The translations under genes and the position numbers were made by a program. The notes beneath the pieces are model-generated. The model had not been told where the DNA came from. It did no database searches and was given only the letters and a program-made list of their open reading frames with translations. Below, piece by piece: positions 16,203-24,426 of a DNA stretch of 64,000 nucleotides. Origin of the DNA: Methanococcoides alaskense (GTDB taxonomy: Archaea > Halobacteriota > Methanosarcinia > Methanosarcinales > Methanosarcinaceae); assembly GCF_031454185.1 (NCBI RefSeq), contig NZ_JAVDQI010000002.1:1-64000 (forward strand). Reading direction: 5' to 3'. Within the stretch, counting starts at the first letter, position 1. Each line of letters opens with the position of its first letter.

Positions 16203-16421
16203 ATGACACACATAGTACACGGAAGTTCCAAATCCAAAACAACTATTCCAACAACAACTGACATCAGGGATAGACTGAAAAGCTATGGTTCAAAAGGTGA
16301 AACTTATAGTGATATTCTGGCGCGTCTAATGGATACTGCCGATTATGACCTGTTCATGGGTCGTATGTATGCACGACTAGATGAAAAGGATCAGTTTGTC
16401 TCACTTGATGAATTAGAGTGA
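16203..16421 (+). CDS. Antitoxin of RelE-type toxin-antitoxin pair
   Basis: 72-residue protein. The N-terminal part (TTIPTTTDIRDRLKSYGSKGETYSDILARLM) has a ribbon-helix-helix-like pattern of a short strand followed by two helices, as in archaeal RelB/VapB-type antitoxins; the C-terminal tail (MYARLDEKDQFVSLDELE) is acidic and probably wraps the toxin. The coding end overlaps the open frame of the toxin gene. ATG at 16203 follows an inverted repeat with GGGG as ribosome-binding site. Assignment rests on size, layout and partner. Confidence 0.78.
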   Translation: MTHIVHGSSKSKTTIPTTTDIRDRLKSYGSKGETYSDILARLMDTADYDLFMGRMYARLDEKDQFVSLDELE

Positions 16422-16426
16422 GATGT

Positions 16427-16732
16427 ATGAAGATCGGTATTGAAATACACAAAAGTGCAGCAAAATCTCTCCGGGAACTTGACTCTGGCACAAGAGATCG
16501 TATCGTATCCGAACTCAAGTCATTTGCGAATGAGCCCACCACAAGTAAGTCTGATATTAAGAAACTAAAAGGGATCAAGGGCAAACAGGACTTATACCGT
16601 CTAAGAGTTGGAGATTACAGAGTAATATATGCCATACAAGACGATGTAATGTGGGTTATTGAGATTATGATCCGTGAAAAAGGTTACAAGTGGTTGACAA
16701 CAAATGTGTTCAACCTATTGTTCCTATTTTAA
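16427..16732 (+). CDS. RelE/ParE-family toxin
   Basis: About 101 residues. Features of the RelE fold: IEIHKSAAKSLRELDSGTRDRI (helix pair), then IKKLKGIKGKQDLYRLRVGDYRVIYAIQDD, where the LYRLRVGDYRVIY pattern carries the basic residues that cleave ribosome-bound mRNA in this family. The C-terminus (REKGYKWLTTNVFNLLFLF) is unusual: the family normally ends near a G-R/H-R-x-x-x-Y segment, so the last 15 residues may be altered. ATG at 16427 is preferred; an in-frame GTG at 16418 overlaps the antitoxin. Cytoplasmic mRNA interferase is inferred from family. Confidence 0.82.
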   Translation: MKIGIEIHKSAAKSLRELDSGTRDRIVSELKSFANEPTTSKSDIKKLKGIKGKQDLYRLRVGDYRVIYAIQDDVMWVIEIMIREKGYKWLTTNVFNLLFLF

Positions 16733-16784
16733 TACCTAATCTATTGGGGGAATATAATCTTCCTCCCTTTCCATTCATTTTTTT

Positions 16785-16900
16785 ATAATTATGCCAATAA
16801 TTATATACTGTACTCCATTATCGCGTTACATTGATGTACCAAAACCGTATGTAATCCCCATGAAAAAAATTGTGATAATTGATTATGGGCTTGGCAATCT
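16785..16900 (+). repeat. hisH promoter and 5' end, second copy (functional)
   Basis: Direct repeat of 15730-15843. It includes the hisH promoter region and codons 1-14. The block 16872-16898 is identical to 15815-15841. Here the reading frame is intact and supports hisH. Confidence 0.88.
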
Positions 16901-17468
16901 CCGCAGTGTTCAGAAAGGGCTGGAACACGCAGGTGCTGAAGTGCTCATATCGAAGGACCCTGCGGACATTGAAACTGCGGATGGTCTCATTCTTCCCGGG
17001 GTGGGTGCCTTTTCCGATGCAATGAAGAACATCGTGCCTTTCTTGGGTTCCATTCATGATTATGTGGCATCAGGCAAGCCAGTTCTCGGTATATGTCTGG
17101 GAATGCAAATGCTGATGACCCGTTCCGAGGAAGGGGGTCTTACAGAAGGACTGGACCTTGTCCCGGGAAATGTTGTGAAGTTCCCACGATCAGAATTGAA
17201 GGTCCCTCAAATGGGCTGGAACTCCCTGTCGATCGAACAGGACCATCCTTTCTATGAGGGTGTTTCCAGTGGAGCTTTTGTATATTTTGTACATTCCTAT
17301 TATGTTGATTCCGACGCATCCCACACGCTTGCATCATGTGATTACGGGATATACTTTGCTGCATCGGTAGTGAATTCGGCAGGTAATGTTATAGGGACAC
17401 AGTTCCATCCTGAAAAAAGTGGCGATATTGGTTTGAAAATGCTCAAGAACTTTGTAGACATGTGCTGA
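16860..17468 (+). CDS. hisH: Imidazole glycerol phosphate synthase, glutaminase subunit
   Basis: Provides ammonia from glutamine to HisF in histidine synthesis. 202 residues. Start MKKIVIIDYGLGNLRSVQKG is the standard HisH N-terminus, so ATG 16860 is correct and the open frame from 16791 is leader. The nucleophile Cys79 is in GICLGMQML, and His/Glu complete the triad in GTQFHPEKS. hisF is 28 kb away. Only codons 1-13 and the promoter are duplicated upstream, beyond a toxin-antitoxin pair, which implies that this end of the gene was once split or duplicated. The stop lies 14 bases before the next gene. Confidence 0.96.
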   Translation: MKKIVIIDYGLGNLRSVQKGLEHAGAEVLISKDPADIETADGLILPGVGAFSDAMKNIVPFLGSIHDYVASGKPVLGICLGMQMLMTRSEEGGLTEGLDLVPGNVVKFPRSELKVPQMGWNSLSIEQDHPFYEGVSSGAFVYFVHSYYVDSDASHTLASCDYGIYFAASVVNSAGNVIGTQFHPEKSGDIGLKMLKNFVDMC

Positions 17469-17482
17469 TAAGGAGCGATTTT

Positions 17483-18805
17483 ATGGATATAGAAGGTTAT
17501 GCAAGAAAAGGACTTCGAAATAATGATCTCGGGCTTGAGGACAAGTTGACAGAAAGGATACTCGAGATCAAGAATACATCTGAAAAACACGCACGCAATC
17601 TTGCAAAAGCAGCGATAGTGGAAGCAAAGGCGACCTTGAATGTTGAAGGGGATGTGCTGACATCAACTGTCTCAGGGGTTACCATGGGTGAATTCGGTGT
17701 GGGTTCCCGGGGACTGGGAGATTTCTATGCACACGAAAAGATCGCTGAGGTGATCGGTAAGACCAGTGCAGTGGTGGACACTACCCATCTCGATGATTCC
17801 GGAGCTGTCCTGAACGAAAAGGGCGATGGTTACATCATTGTCACAATAGATGGTATTCATTCCCGATTGAGCGATTTTCCTTTCCTCGCAGGCTTCCACG
17901 TAGCCCGTGCATCTCTGCGTGATGTCTATGCCATGGGTTCCCGGCCGGTTGCTCTCTTGTCCGATATCCACGTTGCCGATGATGGTGATGTGGCAAAGAT
18001 ATTCGATCACATTGCAGGCATAACCACAGTCTCGGAACTTACTGGTATCCCTCTTGTTACCGGAAGTACATTGCGAATTGGTGGCGATATGGACATCGGC
18101 GAGCGTATGACCGGTGGTGTTGGTGCGGTAGGTACATCCACTGAACTGACCTCCCGTATACAGACACAGGTTGGAGATGTCATATTGATGAGCGAAGGTG
18201 CAGGCGGAGGGACCGTTTCCACAGCAGCGCTCTATTATGAAATGCACGATGTAGTTGAGGAAACCATAAACATCAAGTTCCTGGAAGCATGTGAGGCTCT
18301 GATTGCTTCAGGTCTTACCAAACACGTCCATGCAATGACCGATGTGACCAATGGCGGTATTCGTGGTGATGCAAAGGAGATCTCAAGAACTGCGGGTGTA
18401 AAACTTGTCTTTGATGAATCGAAGATGCGTCCTCTTGTCAATCCGAAGGTCCTCGACATGCTGGAAAAGCTGGAGATCGATTATCTTGGCGTATCCTTGG
18501 ACGCTTTGCTTGTGATCGCTCCGCCGGAATATGCGGAACAGATAATTCAGGTGGTAAGGGATGTTGGTGTTGATATCGATATCATCGGCGAGATCGTGGA
18601 AGGCAGCGGTGCCGAGATAGTCATTGATGGCAAGGTCTGTGATTTCACTCCTCGTTTCAGGGAATCAGCTTACACTCCTATAAAGAAGATGATCGGAGAA
18701 GAAGAGCCCAGGGACTTTGAAGAAATGAAAGAAGCGATCGACAAAGCTGCAAAAGAAGCTTCAGAGAAAAAGAAAAAAGTTATGGAAATGATAAGAGGAA
18801 AGTGA
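17483..18805 (+). CDS. AIR synthase-related (PurM/SelD-superfamily) protein
   Basis: 440 residues. A helical N-terminal part of about 95 residues precedes a PurM-like ATP-binding domain: VGSRGLGDFYAHEKIAEV, VVDTTHLDDSGAVL (Asp-rich metal-ATP strand), SDFPFLAGFHVARASLRD and VYAMGSRPVALLSDIHVADD. The C-terminal AIRS_C part has LMSEGAGGGTVS and HAMTDVTNGGIRGDAKEIS. The tail is Lys/Glu-rich. Members of this superfamily phosphorylate or aminate small molecules; the exact reaction of this archaeal group is not known to me. AGGAG at 17471 supports ATG 17483. It may be co-transcribed with hisH. Confidence 0.8.
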   Translation: MDIEGYARKGLRNNDLGLEDKLTERILEIKNTSEKHARNLAKAAIVEAKATLNVEGDVLTSTVSGVTMGEFGVGSRGLGDFYAHEKIAEVIGKTSAVVDTTHLDDSGAVLNEKGDGYIIVTIDGIHSRLSDFPFLAGFHVARASLRDVYAMGSRPVALLSDIHVADDGDVAKIFDHIAGITTVSELTGIPLVTGSTLRIGGDMDIGERMTGGVGAVGTSTELTSRIQTQVGDVILMSEGAGGGTVSTAALYYEMHDVVEETINIKFLEACEALIASGLTKHVHAMTDVTNGGIRGDAKEISRTAGVKLVFDESKMRPLVNPKVLDMLEKLEIDYLGVSLDALLVIAPPEYAEQIIQVVRDVGVDIDIIGEIVEGSGAEIVIDGKVCDFTPRFRESAYTPIKKMIGEEEPRDFEEMKEAIDKAAKEASEKKKKVMEMIRGK

Positions 18806-18808
18806 GTA

Positions 18809-20131
18809 TCACTCTCCCTCCTCTTCTACTTTTTTAACAGTAAAGAGAGGTCCCTGTACATCAGTGATCTCCACTCTATCTCCATCGCTGATATCCTCTT
18901 TTACTTTTGCTTTCCAGTATTCTCCTTTGTACTTGACAAAACCTTCTGTTCCTGCTTTGATATCCTCTATGGCATTTGCCATCTCGCCGATAGGGTCTTC
19001 GCCTATAACCGGCTTTTTGTGTCTGACCTCGAGCACTTTATAGAAGACGAACACAAAGAGGATGCCCATTACTATTGTGGGTGTCACGATCGCGATTATC
19101 ATCGACCGCTGTACATCAGCGGGGCTGTACCATCTGGGGAAGTCCATGGGTACCAGGAAGATACTTCCGGCTATCAGGCATACTAATCCGGCAATTCCAA
19201 AAATACCGAATCCAGGTGCCTGTAATTCGAGAACGAACAGTATCACCCCGAGCAATATAAGGAAAATTGCTGCGATATTCACATCGAATCCCATACCTAC
19301 AAGGCCCAGCGATATTGCAACGACTCCAAATATCTCTGCACCTGCTCCGGGATTAGAAATACCTATTACGATGCCGTATATGCCGAGCATGATGAGAAGT
19401 GAGGAAATGATCGGGTCCGATATAATGTCCATGAAGCTCAATCTCAGGGACGGTCTATAGTTCTCAATGGTAGCACCTTTGGTGTTCAGCACCTTTCCTT
19501 TGATCGTCTGACCATCCACCTTCTCAAGAAGGTCATCAATGTCAGATGCAACATACTCGATAATTCCTGCTTCCAATGCTTCTTCATCATTCAGGTTCAG
19601 ATTTTCCGTAATGAACTTCTCTGCAGTTGTTTCATTGCGACCGTGCTGTTTTGCTTTTGTTTTTGCAAGGGCCACGAGTGCATTTACTATCTTATCGTCC
19701 TCTATGGGCTCTATACCCTGAGGTGACACTGATACAGGTTGGGCAGAACCGATTATAGTATTTGGTGACATTGCCGCAATGTCTGTTCCGATCAAGATAA
19801 GTGTCCCTGCGGACCATGCTTTTGTTCCTCCGGGATATACATAGCCTATTACCGGGATATCCGAACTGTCAATGGCTTCGATTATCTTGAGGGTCTCATC
19901 AACCCCTCCTCCAGGGGTGTTGAGGGTGATAATAAGGGCTTCGTATTCATTTTGTTCTGCTAGCTGCAATGCATCTATCACAAGATCATCTGCTACAGGT
20001 GTGATCGAATCGGATATTTCCAGTACCAGAACCGTCTGTTCTGCAGATGCAACTGGGGGTATTAACAGTAATAGTACCAAAAAAAAGAAAGGAAGGATAG
20101 GTGATCCTTTGTTCAACATCATCACCTTCAT
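18809..20131 (-). CDS. NfeD-family membrane serine protease (stomatin operon partner)
   Basis: 440 residues. N-terminal signal/helix (ILPFFFLVLLLLIPPVASA), then a ClpP-class protease domain with Ser107 in GGTKAWSAGTLI and Lys147 in DDKIVNALVAL; the 40-residue spacing fits the Ser-Lys dyad described for archaeal NfeD (PH1510). Four to five membrane helices follow (residues about 230-345) and an OB-fold NfeD domain closes the protein (EGFVKYKGEYWKAKVKEDIS). The partner SPFH gene is 6 bases upstream, an arrangement conserved widely. Proposed role: membrane quality control, cleaving stomatin. Confidence 0.93.
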   Translation of the reverse strand: MKVMMLNKGSPILPFFFLVLLLLIPPVASAEQTVLVLEISDSITPVADDLVIDALQLAEQNEYEALIITLNTPGGGVDETLKIIEAIDSSDIPVIGYVYPGGTKAWSAGTLILIGTDIAAMSPNTIIGSAQPVSVSPQGIEPIEDDKIVNALVALAKTKAKQHGRNETTAEKFITENLNLNDEEALEAGIIEYVASDIDDLLEKVDGQTIKGKVLNTKGATIENYRPSLRLSFMDIISDPIISSLLIMLGIYGIVIGISNPGAGAEIFGVVAISLGLVGMGFDVNIAAIFLILLGVILFVLELQAPGFGIFGIAGLVCLIAGSIFLVPMDFPRWYSPADVQRSMIIAIVTPTIVMGILFVFVFYKVLEVRHKKPVIGEDPIGEMANAIEDIKAGTEGFVKYKGEYWKAKVKEDISDGDRVEITDVQGPLFTVKKVEEEGE

Positions 20132-20137
20132 CCTGGT

Positions 20138-20896
20138 TTATTTCTGCGAGAATGCTTTTGATAGTGCAGCGATCTCTGCAGTGTTCGAAGAACTTGAAAT
20201 TACAATGAGGTTCTTCTCACGTGCGACTTCAGCAATTGTCTGAAACTCTCTCAACTTAATTGCTGCTGGCATATCCTGGTAGAGCTGTGCTGCCTGTCTC
20301 ATCTTTTCTGCTGCCATGAACTCTCCTTCGGAGAGAATGATACGTGCACGCTTTTCCCTTTCTGCTTCTGCCTGTTTTGCAATAGCACGTAGCATTGTAT
20401 CATCAATACTAACATCTCTGAGAGTTACGGCGGTGACCTTGATACCCCAAGGGTCTGTGGACGCGTCAAGTAATTCCTGTATGTCCTTGTTTATGGTCTC
20501 ACGTTCAGAAAGCACGGCATCGAGCTCGATCTGGCCGATGACATCCCTGAGCGTTGTCTGTGAAAGCATTGCAGTTGCGAATTTGTAGTTCTCAACTTCA
20601 GTAACAGCTGCAGCAGGCTTGAGGACCTTGTAGTAAATAACTGCATCAACAGCGACAGTAACATTGTCCTTTGTTATGACCGCCTGCTTTGGTACATCGA
20701 TGGTGACCACACGAAGGTCTATCTTTACGACAGAATCAATTATAGGGATGATCAGGAAAAGTCCCGGACCTTTCACGCCGCTGAGCCTTCCTAACCTGAA
20801 AATAACAACCCTTTCGTATTCCTTTACCATCTTAAGTGATTGTGACAAGATGATAACTGCAATAACAAGTATAGGTATGATGTATTCTTCTATCAT
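20138..20896 (-). CDS. SPFH/Band 7 stomatin-like protein
   Basis: 252 residues. A single N-terminal membrane helix (YIIPILVIAVIILSQSL) anchors a Band 7 domain: VKEYERVVIFRLGRLSGVKGPGLFLIIP is the stomatin signature, followed by DVPKQAVITKDNVTVAVDAV and the coiled-coil segment AIAKQAEAEREKRARIILSEGE. First gene of the operon with the NfeD protease. It likely scaffolds membrane microdomains and is a substrate or regulator of the protease. Confidence 0.95.
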   Translation of the reverse strand: MIEEYIIPILVIAVIILSQSLKMVKEYERVVIFRLGRLSGVKGPGLFLIIPIIDSVVKIDLRVVTIDVPKQAVITKDNVTVAVDAVIYYKVLKPAAAVTEVENYKFATAMLSQTTLRDVIGQIELDAVLSERETINKDIQELLDASTDPWGIKVTAVTLRDVSIDDTMLRAIAKQAEAEREKRARIILSEGEFMAAEKMRQAAQLYQDMPAAIKLREFQTIAEVAREKNLIVISSSSNTAEIAALSKAFSQK

Positions 20897-21010
20897 GTTT
20901 CACTTCTCCCAAATTAAATGGAAGAGATTGTGATAAAAAACTATTGCTTGTGGTAATTCAATGTTACGCAAAGACATAAATCTAACATAAACAATTAAGA
21001 CTTGATACAA

Positions 21011-23134
21011 ATGAGAGATGAGTGCAACGAATGTGGAGGAAAAGGATACGAGGTCCTTTCTACTGAAAAATGTCCTGAATGTAAAGGTTCAGGAAAAATA
21101 AAATCCGTAAATCTGATGGATCTTTCTCAAAAGGACGTGAACAGTTTCTTGAAAGAGGGTTCAGCTTGTTCCAAATGCGGTGGAAGCGGAGAAATTGAAG
21201 TAAGAAAACAATGTCCTGCATGTAATGGTAAGGGTGCTTCTTATAGATGTGATGTCTGTGACAAGCCCATTCCTGGACCTATAGATGGTAAGGAAGCCTG
21301 TATTGCCTGCGGTAAGATCGAGATCGTACATGTTCTTGATAATTCCTGCAATCAGGATGAACTGGAAGTAGGCAAGATGTATCTTGCTAAAGTAAATAAT
21401 CATGCGGACTTTGGTGTATTCGTTGATCTGAATTCCAGTTTACGTGGTTTGATCCATTCAAGCAATCTCAACATCAAGCTTGAAGAAAAAGCTCCGGTGA
21501 TCGTGCAGGTAAAAGAGATCAGACGTGACGGTAAAATGGATCTGATCCCCCGGGTTATCAAAGATTACCAGACAGTAGAGGTTGAGAAGAGCATCTCTAT
21601 AAGAAGATCGACCGAACTTGGCAGTTTTACTGGTAAACTTGTAAAGATCGAAGGTGAGGTAATTCAGGTAAAGCAGACCGCAGGTCCGACTATCTTCACG
21701 ATTTCCGATGAAGACGGGCTTATTTCCTGTGCTGCTTTTGAGAGTGCCGGTACACGTGCTTATCCGGAGATCGATGCAGACATGATAATTACCGCAACCG
21801 GTGAAGTTACCTCCCGTGGTGACAGGCTCCAGTTGGAGGTCAGGAGCATGAAACTTCTGACCGGTGAAAAAGAAGTAGCTGTCAAGAAGCGTATCGATGA
21901 GGTCATTGATCAGAGGGCTGAGCCTTCCGACATTGAGTTCCTTGTTGAGAGCGAGATCCTTGAAAAGCTTCGACCTGCAATGCGTAAGGTCGCAAAGGAG
22001 ATCAAGAGAGCTATTATAAGGTCAAAACCGATCCTTTTACGTCACCATGCCGATGCTGATGGAATGACTGCGGCAGTAGCTATCGAAAAAGCTATCCTTC
22101 CTATGATAAGGGAAGTGAACGGTCCTGATGCAGAATATCACTATTACAAGAGAGCACCCTCAAAGGCTCCATTCTATGAGCTTCCGGATGTCACCAAGGA
22201 CATATCCTTTGCACTTGAGGATGCTGCAAGACACGGACAGAAACTTCCACTTGTCGTAATGGTGGACAACGGTTCCACGGAAGAGGACGTTCCAGCCATG
22301 AGGCAGGCACAGGTCTATGGTATCGACATGGTAGTAGTTGATCACCACCATCCTCATGAGATCGTTGACCAGTATCTGCTCGGGCATGTAAATCCTGCTC
22401 ACGTGGGTGGGGATTTCGGTATGACCGCAGGAATGTTGGCCACGGAAGTTGCCCGTATGATCAACCCGGATGTGACAGATGTGGTCAAACATCTTCCTGC
22501 TATTGCTGCAGTGGGTGACCGTTCTGAAGCACCGGAAGCTGAAGCTTACAAGCAGCTTGTTGCTGACAGATATTCTCTGCAGGACCTTAAAGAGATGGCA
22601 CTTGCACTTGATTTTGAAGCATACTGGCTCAAGTTCGCTAATGGGAGAGGCATAGTCGATGACCTGATGGACCTTGGTGACCACAAGAGGCATAACGATA
22701 TCGTGAAACTGTTATGTGAGCAGGCAAATGCCATGATCTCAGAACAGCTCGATGCCTGTATGCCGAACGTGAAGTCGGAGGATCTGCCCAACACCGCTGT
22801 GCTGAACGTGCTGGATGTCGAGAACTACGCTCACAAGTTCACATTCCCGGCACCAGGCAAGACCTCCGGTGAAGTGCATGACCGCATGTGTCAGAAACTC
22901 GAAGGAAGGCCGGTAATTACCATCGGTTACGGTCCTGATTTTGCAGTGATACGCTCAAAAGGAGTTCTGATGAACATTCCACAGATGGTCCGTGAACTTC
23001 ACGAAGAGATCGTAGGCGCTGGTGTGAATGGCGGCGGACATCTCGTAGTTGGAAGTATCAAATTCGTAGAAGGCATGCGCAGCGAAGTGCTTTCCAAACT
23101 GGTCGAAAAGATCGGTTCAGTGGGTGTAGAGTGA
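21011..23134 (+). CDS. DHH-family phosphoesterase with zinc-finger and S1/OB domains
   Basis: 707 residues in four parts: an N-terminal DnaJ-type zinc-finger region (CNECGGKGYE, CPECKGSGK, CSKCGGSGE, CPACNGKG, CDVCDKP; residues 4-100); an S1 RNA-binding domain (VGKMYLAKVNNHADFGVFVDL); an OB-fold (GSFTGKLVKIEGEVIQVKQT); and a DHH nuclease domain with HHADADGMTAA (near 345), MVDNGSTEED, VVVDHHHPHE (near 442) and the DHHA1 GGGH motif at the C-terminus. Related to archaeal RecJ-like proteins that degrade single-stranded nucleic acid; S1 and zinc fingers suggest RNA as well. ATG at 21011 is preferred over TTG at 21002. Confidence 0.9.
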   Translation: MRDECNECGGKGYEVLSTEKCPECKGSGKIKSVNLMDLSQKDVNSFLKEGSACSKCGGSGEIEVRKQCPACNGKGASYRCDVCDKPIPGPIDGKEACIACGKIEIVHVLDNSCNQDELEVGKMYLAKVNNHADFGVFVDLNSSLRGLIHSSNLNIKLEEKAPVIVQVKEIRRDGKMDLIPRVIKDYQTVEVEKSISIRRSTELGSFTGKLVKIEGEVIQVKQTAGPTIFTISDEDGLISCAAFESAGTRAYPEIDADMIITATGEVTSRGDRLQLEVRSMKLLTGEKEVAVKKRIDEVIDQRAEPSDIEFLVESEILEKLRPAMRKVAKEIKRAIIRSKPILLRHHADADGMTAAVAIEKAILPMIREVNGPDAEYHYYKRAPSKAPFYELPDVTKDISFALEDAARHGQKLPLVVMVDNGSTEEDVPAMRQAQVYGIDMVVVDHHHPHEIVDQYLLGHVNPAHVGGDFGMTAGMLATEVARMINPDVTDVVKHLPAIAAVGDRSEAPEAEAYKQLVADRYSLQDLKEMALALDFEAYWLKFANGRGIVDDLMDLGDHKRHNDIVKLLCEQANAMISEQLDACMPNVKSEDLPNTAVLNVLDVENYAHKFTFPAPGKTSGEVHDRMCQKLEGRPVITIGYGPDFAVIRSKGVLMNIPQMVRELHEEIVGAGVNGGGHLVVGSIKFVEGMRSEVLSKLVEKIGSVGVE

Positions 23135-23181
23135 GATCTCTCATCCATTTTTTATTTTAAAAAATAAAAAGAACAAAAAAT

Positions 23182-23201
23182 AAAAGGGAGCTTTCCCTTT
23201 T
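23182..23201. terminator. Bidirectional terminator between convergent genes
   Basis: AAAAGGGA (23182-23189) pairs with TCCCTTTT (23194-23201) across a four-base loop. T-rich sequence lies on one side and A-rich on the other, so both converging genes (ends 23134 and 23201) could use it. The stem reaches the stop codon of the minus-strand gene. Confidence 0.65.
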
Positions 23202-23812
23202 TAATCTACACGTGTGATACGGAACAGTGAGCTCATAGGCACATTGGCGATCATATCAGCATTCATCTTGTCAACGATAACTGCAACTGCGATCGGGGTT
23301 GCACCAACCTCACGAAGCTGTTCAGCAACGTCTGTAACAGTAGCTCCTGATGACACCACATCGTCCACGATGATGCACTTCTTTCCATCGACATCAGCGA
23401 AATTCCGGCTAAAGATGCCTCTTTGATGAGTCTTTCCTTTCTGGTCATCATAGTCATGGAATATCGCAAAATCTATCTGCAGTTCTTCGGCCATCATGGT
23501 GGCGATAGGGATTCCACTAAGCCCTATACCGATCACAAGGTCAGCATCTTGTTGTGTCCTTTCCAGTTTCTCTATCACCATATCACAAAGTGCCTGTGAG
23601 ATGCATCTTAATCTGTATGAACTCTGTCCGACACTGTTCCATGTAACAGAGATATCCTTTGGTGCAGGTGCTACAACATCTTTCTTTGAGCGTGTCAAAA
23701 GCCATGTGACCGTTTCCCTGGACACGTTAAGCTCATTTGCTATCTGGCCTGTAACAAGACCATTTGATTGCAATTCAACCGCTTTTAGGATCAATTCTTC
23801 TATGTTCTTCAT
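23201..23812 (-). CDS. Orotate phosphoribosyltransferase-like transcriptional regulator (GfcR/PyrE2 type)
   Basis: 203 residues. An N-terminal helix-turn-helix (LQSNGLVTGQIANELNVSRETVTWLL) is fused to a type I phosphoribosyltransferase domain with the PRPP loop CIIVDDVVSSGATVTDVAEQ. This architecture is the archaeal PyrE-like group, one member of which (GfcR of haloarchaea) is a sugar-catabolism regulator; others are annotated as PyrE. True PyrE activity is less likely given the HTH. AT-rich promoter upstream (TTAGTATTAATCTTTTTAAA). Confidence 0.88.
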   Translation of the reverse strand: MKNIEELILKAVELQSNGLVTGQIANELNVSRETVTWLLTRSKKDVVAPAPKDISVTWNSVGQSSYRLRCISQALCDMVIEKLERTQQDADLVIGIGLSGIPIATMMAEELQIDFAIFHDYDDQKGKTHQRGIFSRNFADVDGKKCIIVDDVVSSGATVTDVAEQLREVGATPIAVAVIVDKMNADMIANVPMSSLFRITRVD

Positions 23813-23876
23813 ATTATCCCAGCTGAAATATTAATTAGTATTAATCTTTTTAAATAGTTATAGTACATCTCAATGG

Positions 23877-24356
23877 TTATAGTTTTCTTTTCCTGACCTT
23901 CTTCAAAAGAGATCCACAGACGGGACAATCATCCCCCTCATCAAATTTGCGATAGCATGCAGTACATTTTTTTCCCCATACCAGTACGTCCTTTATTTTT
24001 TTCTGACTGATGGGCTTAACTTCAATACCAAGCACTGAAGCCATGTTCTGTACAGCATAGTCGTCTGTGAGAAGGACTCCGTTCTCCTTGTATTCAAGAG
24101 CTTTCGTTAGAATGTCTATATCTGTGTCTGAGAGCTCTTCAACATCCCTCGTCCTTTTGGCAATTGAAACTACCTCTTTGCGAACCTGTGGGTCAGGCGC
24201 TTCAATTCTTGTACCTGTCTCACAAGCGATCTCAAATCGCATCATGGCTTCCCGGCTCTTCATTTCGTCCTTTACGGAAGGCACAGTGATGAACAGCGAT
24301 GTGTCGCCATCATATCCATAGATGAAAACTGCGGAATCTGTAATATAGAATGTCAT
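23877..24356 (-). CDS. NOB1-family PIN endoribonuclease with zinc ribbon
   Basis: 159 residues. A PIN domain (FYITDSAVFIYGYDGD; VRKEVVSIAKRTRDVEELSDTDIDILTKALEY; GVLLTDDYAVQNMASVLGI) with acidic residues in the expected places, then a C-terminal zinc ribbon (KCTACYRKF...DCPVCGSLLKK). This is the layout of archaeal Nob1, which cleaves the 3' end of 16S rRNA precursor during small-subunit maturation. The gene is compact, with its start ATG preceded by AT-rich sequence. Confidence 0.93.
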   Translation of the reverse strand: MTFYITDSAVFIYGYDGDTSLFITVPSVKDEMKSREAMMRFEIACETGTRIEAPDPQVRKEVVSIAKRTRDVEELSDTDIDILTKALEYKENGVLLTDDYAVQNMASVLGIEVKPISQKKIKDVLVWGKKCTACYRKFDEGDDCPVCGSLLKKVRKRKL

Positions 24357-24426
24357 GTTCGTATGGTCTCAAGCCTGTTCGATACCATAGATATTTCTTC
24401 AGGCTTATAAGTATAGCTATTACCAT

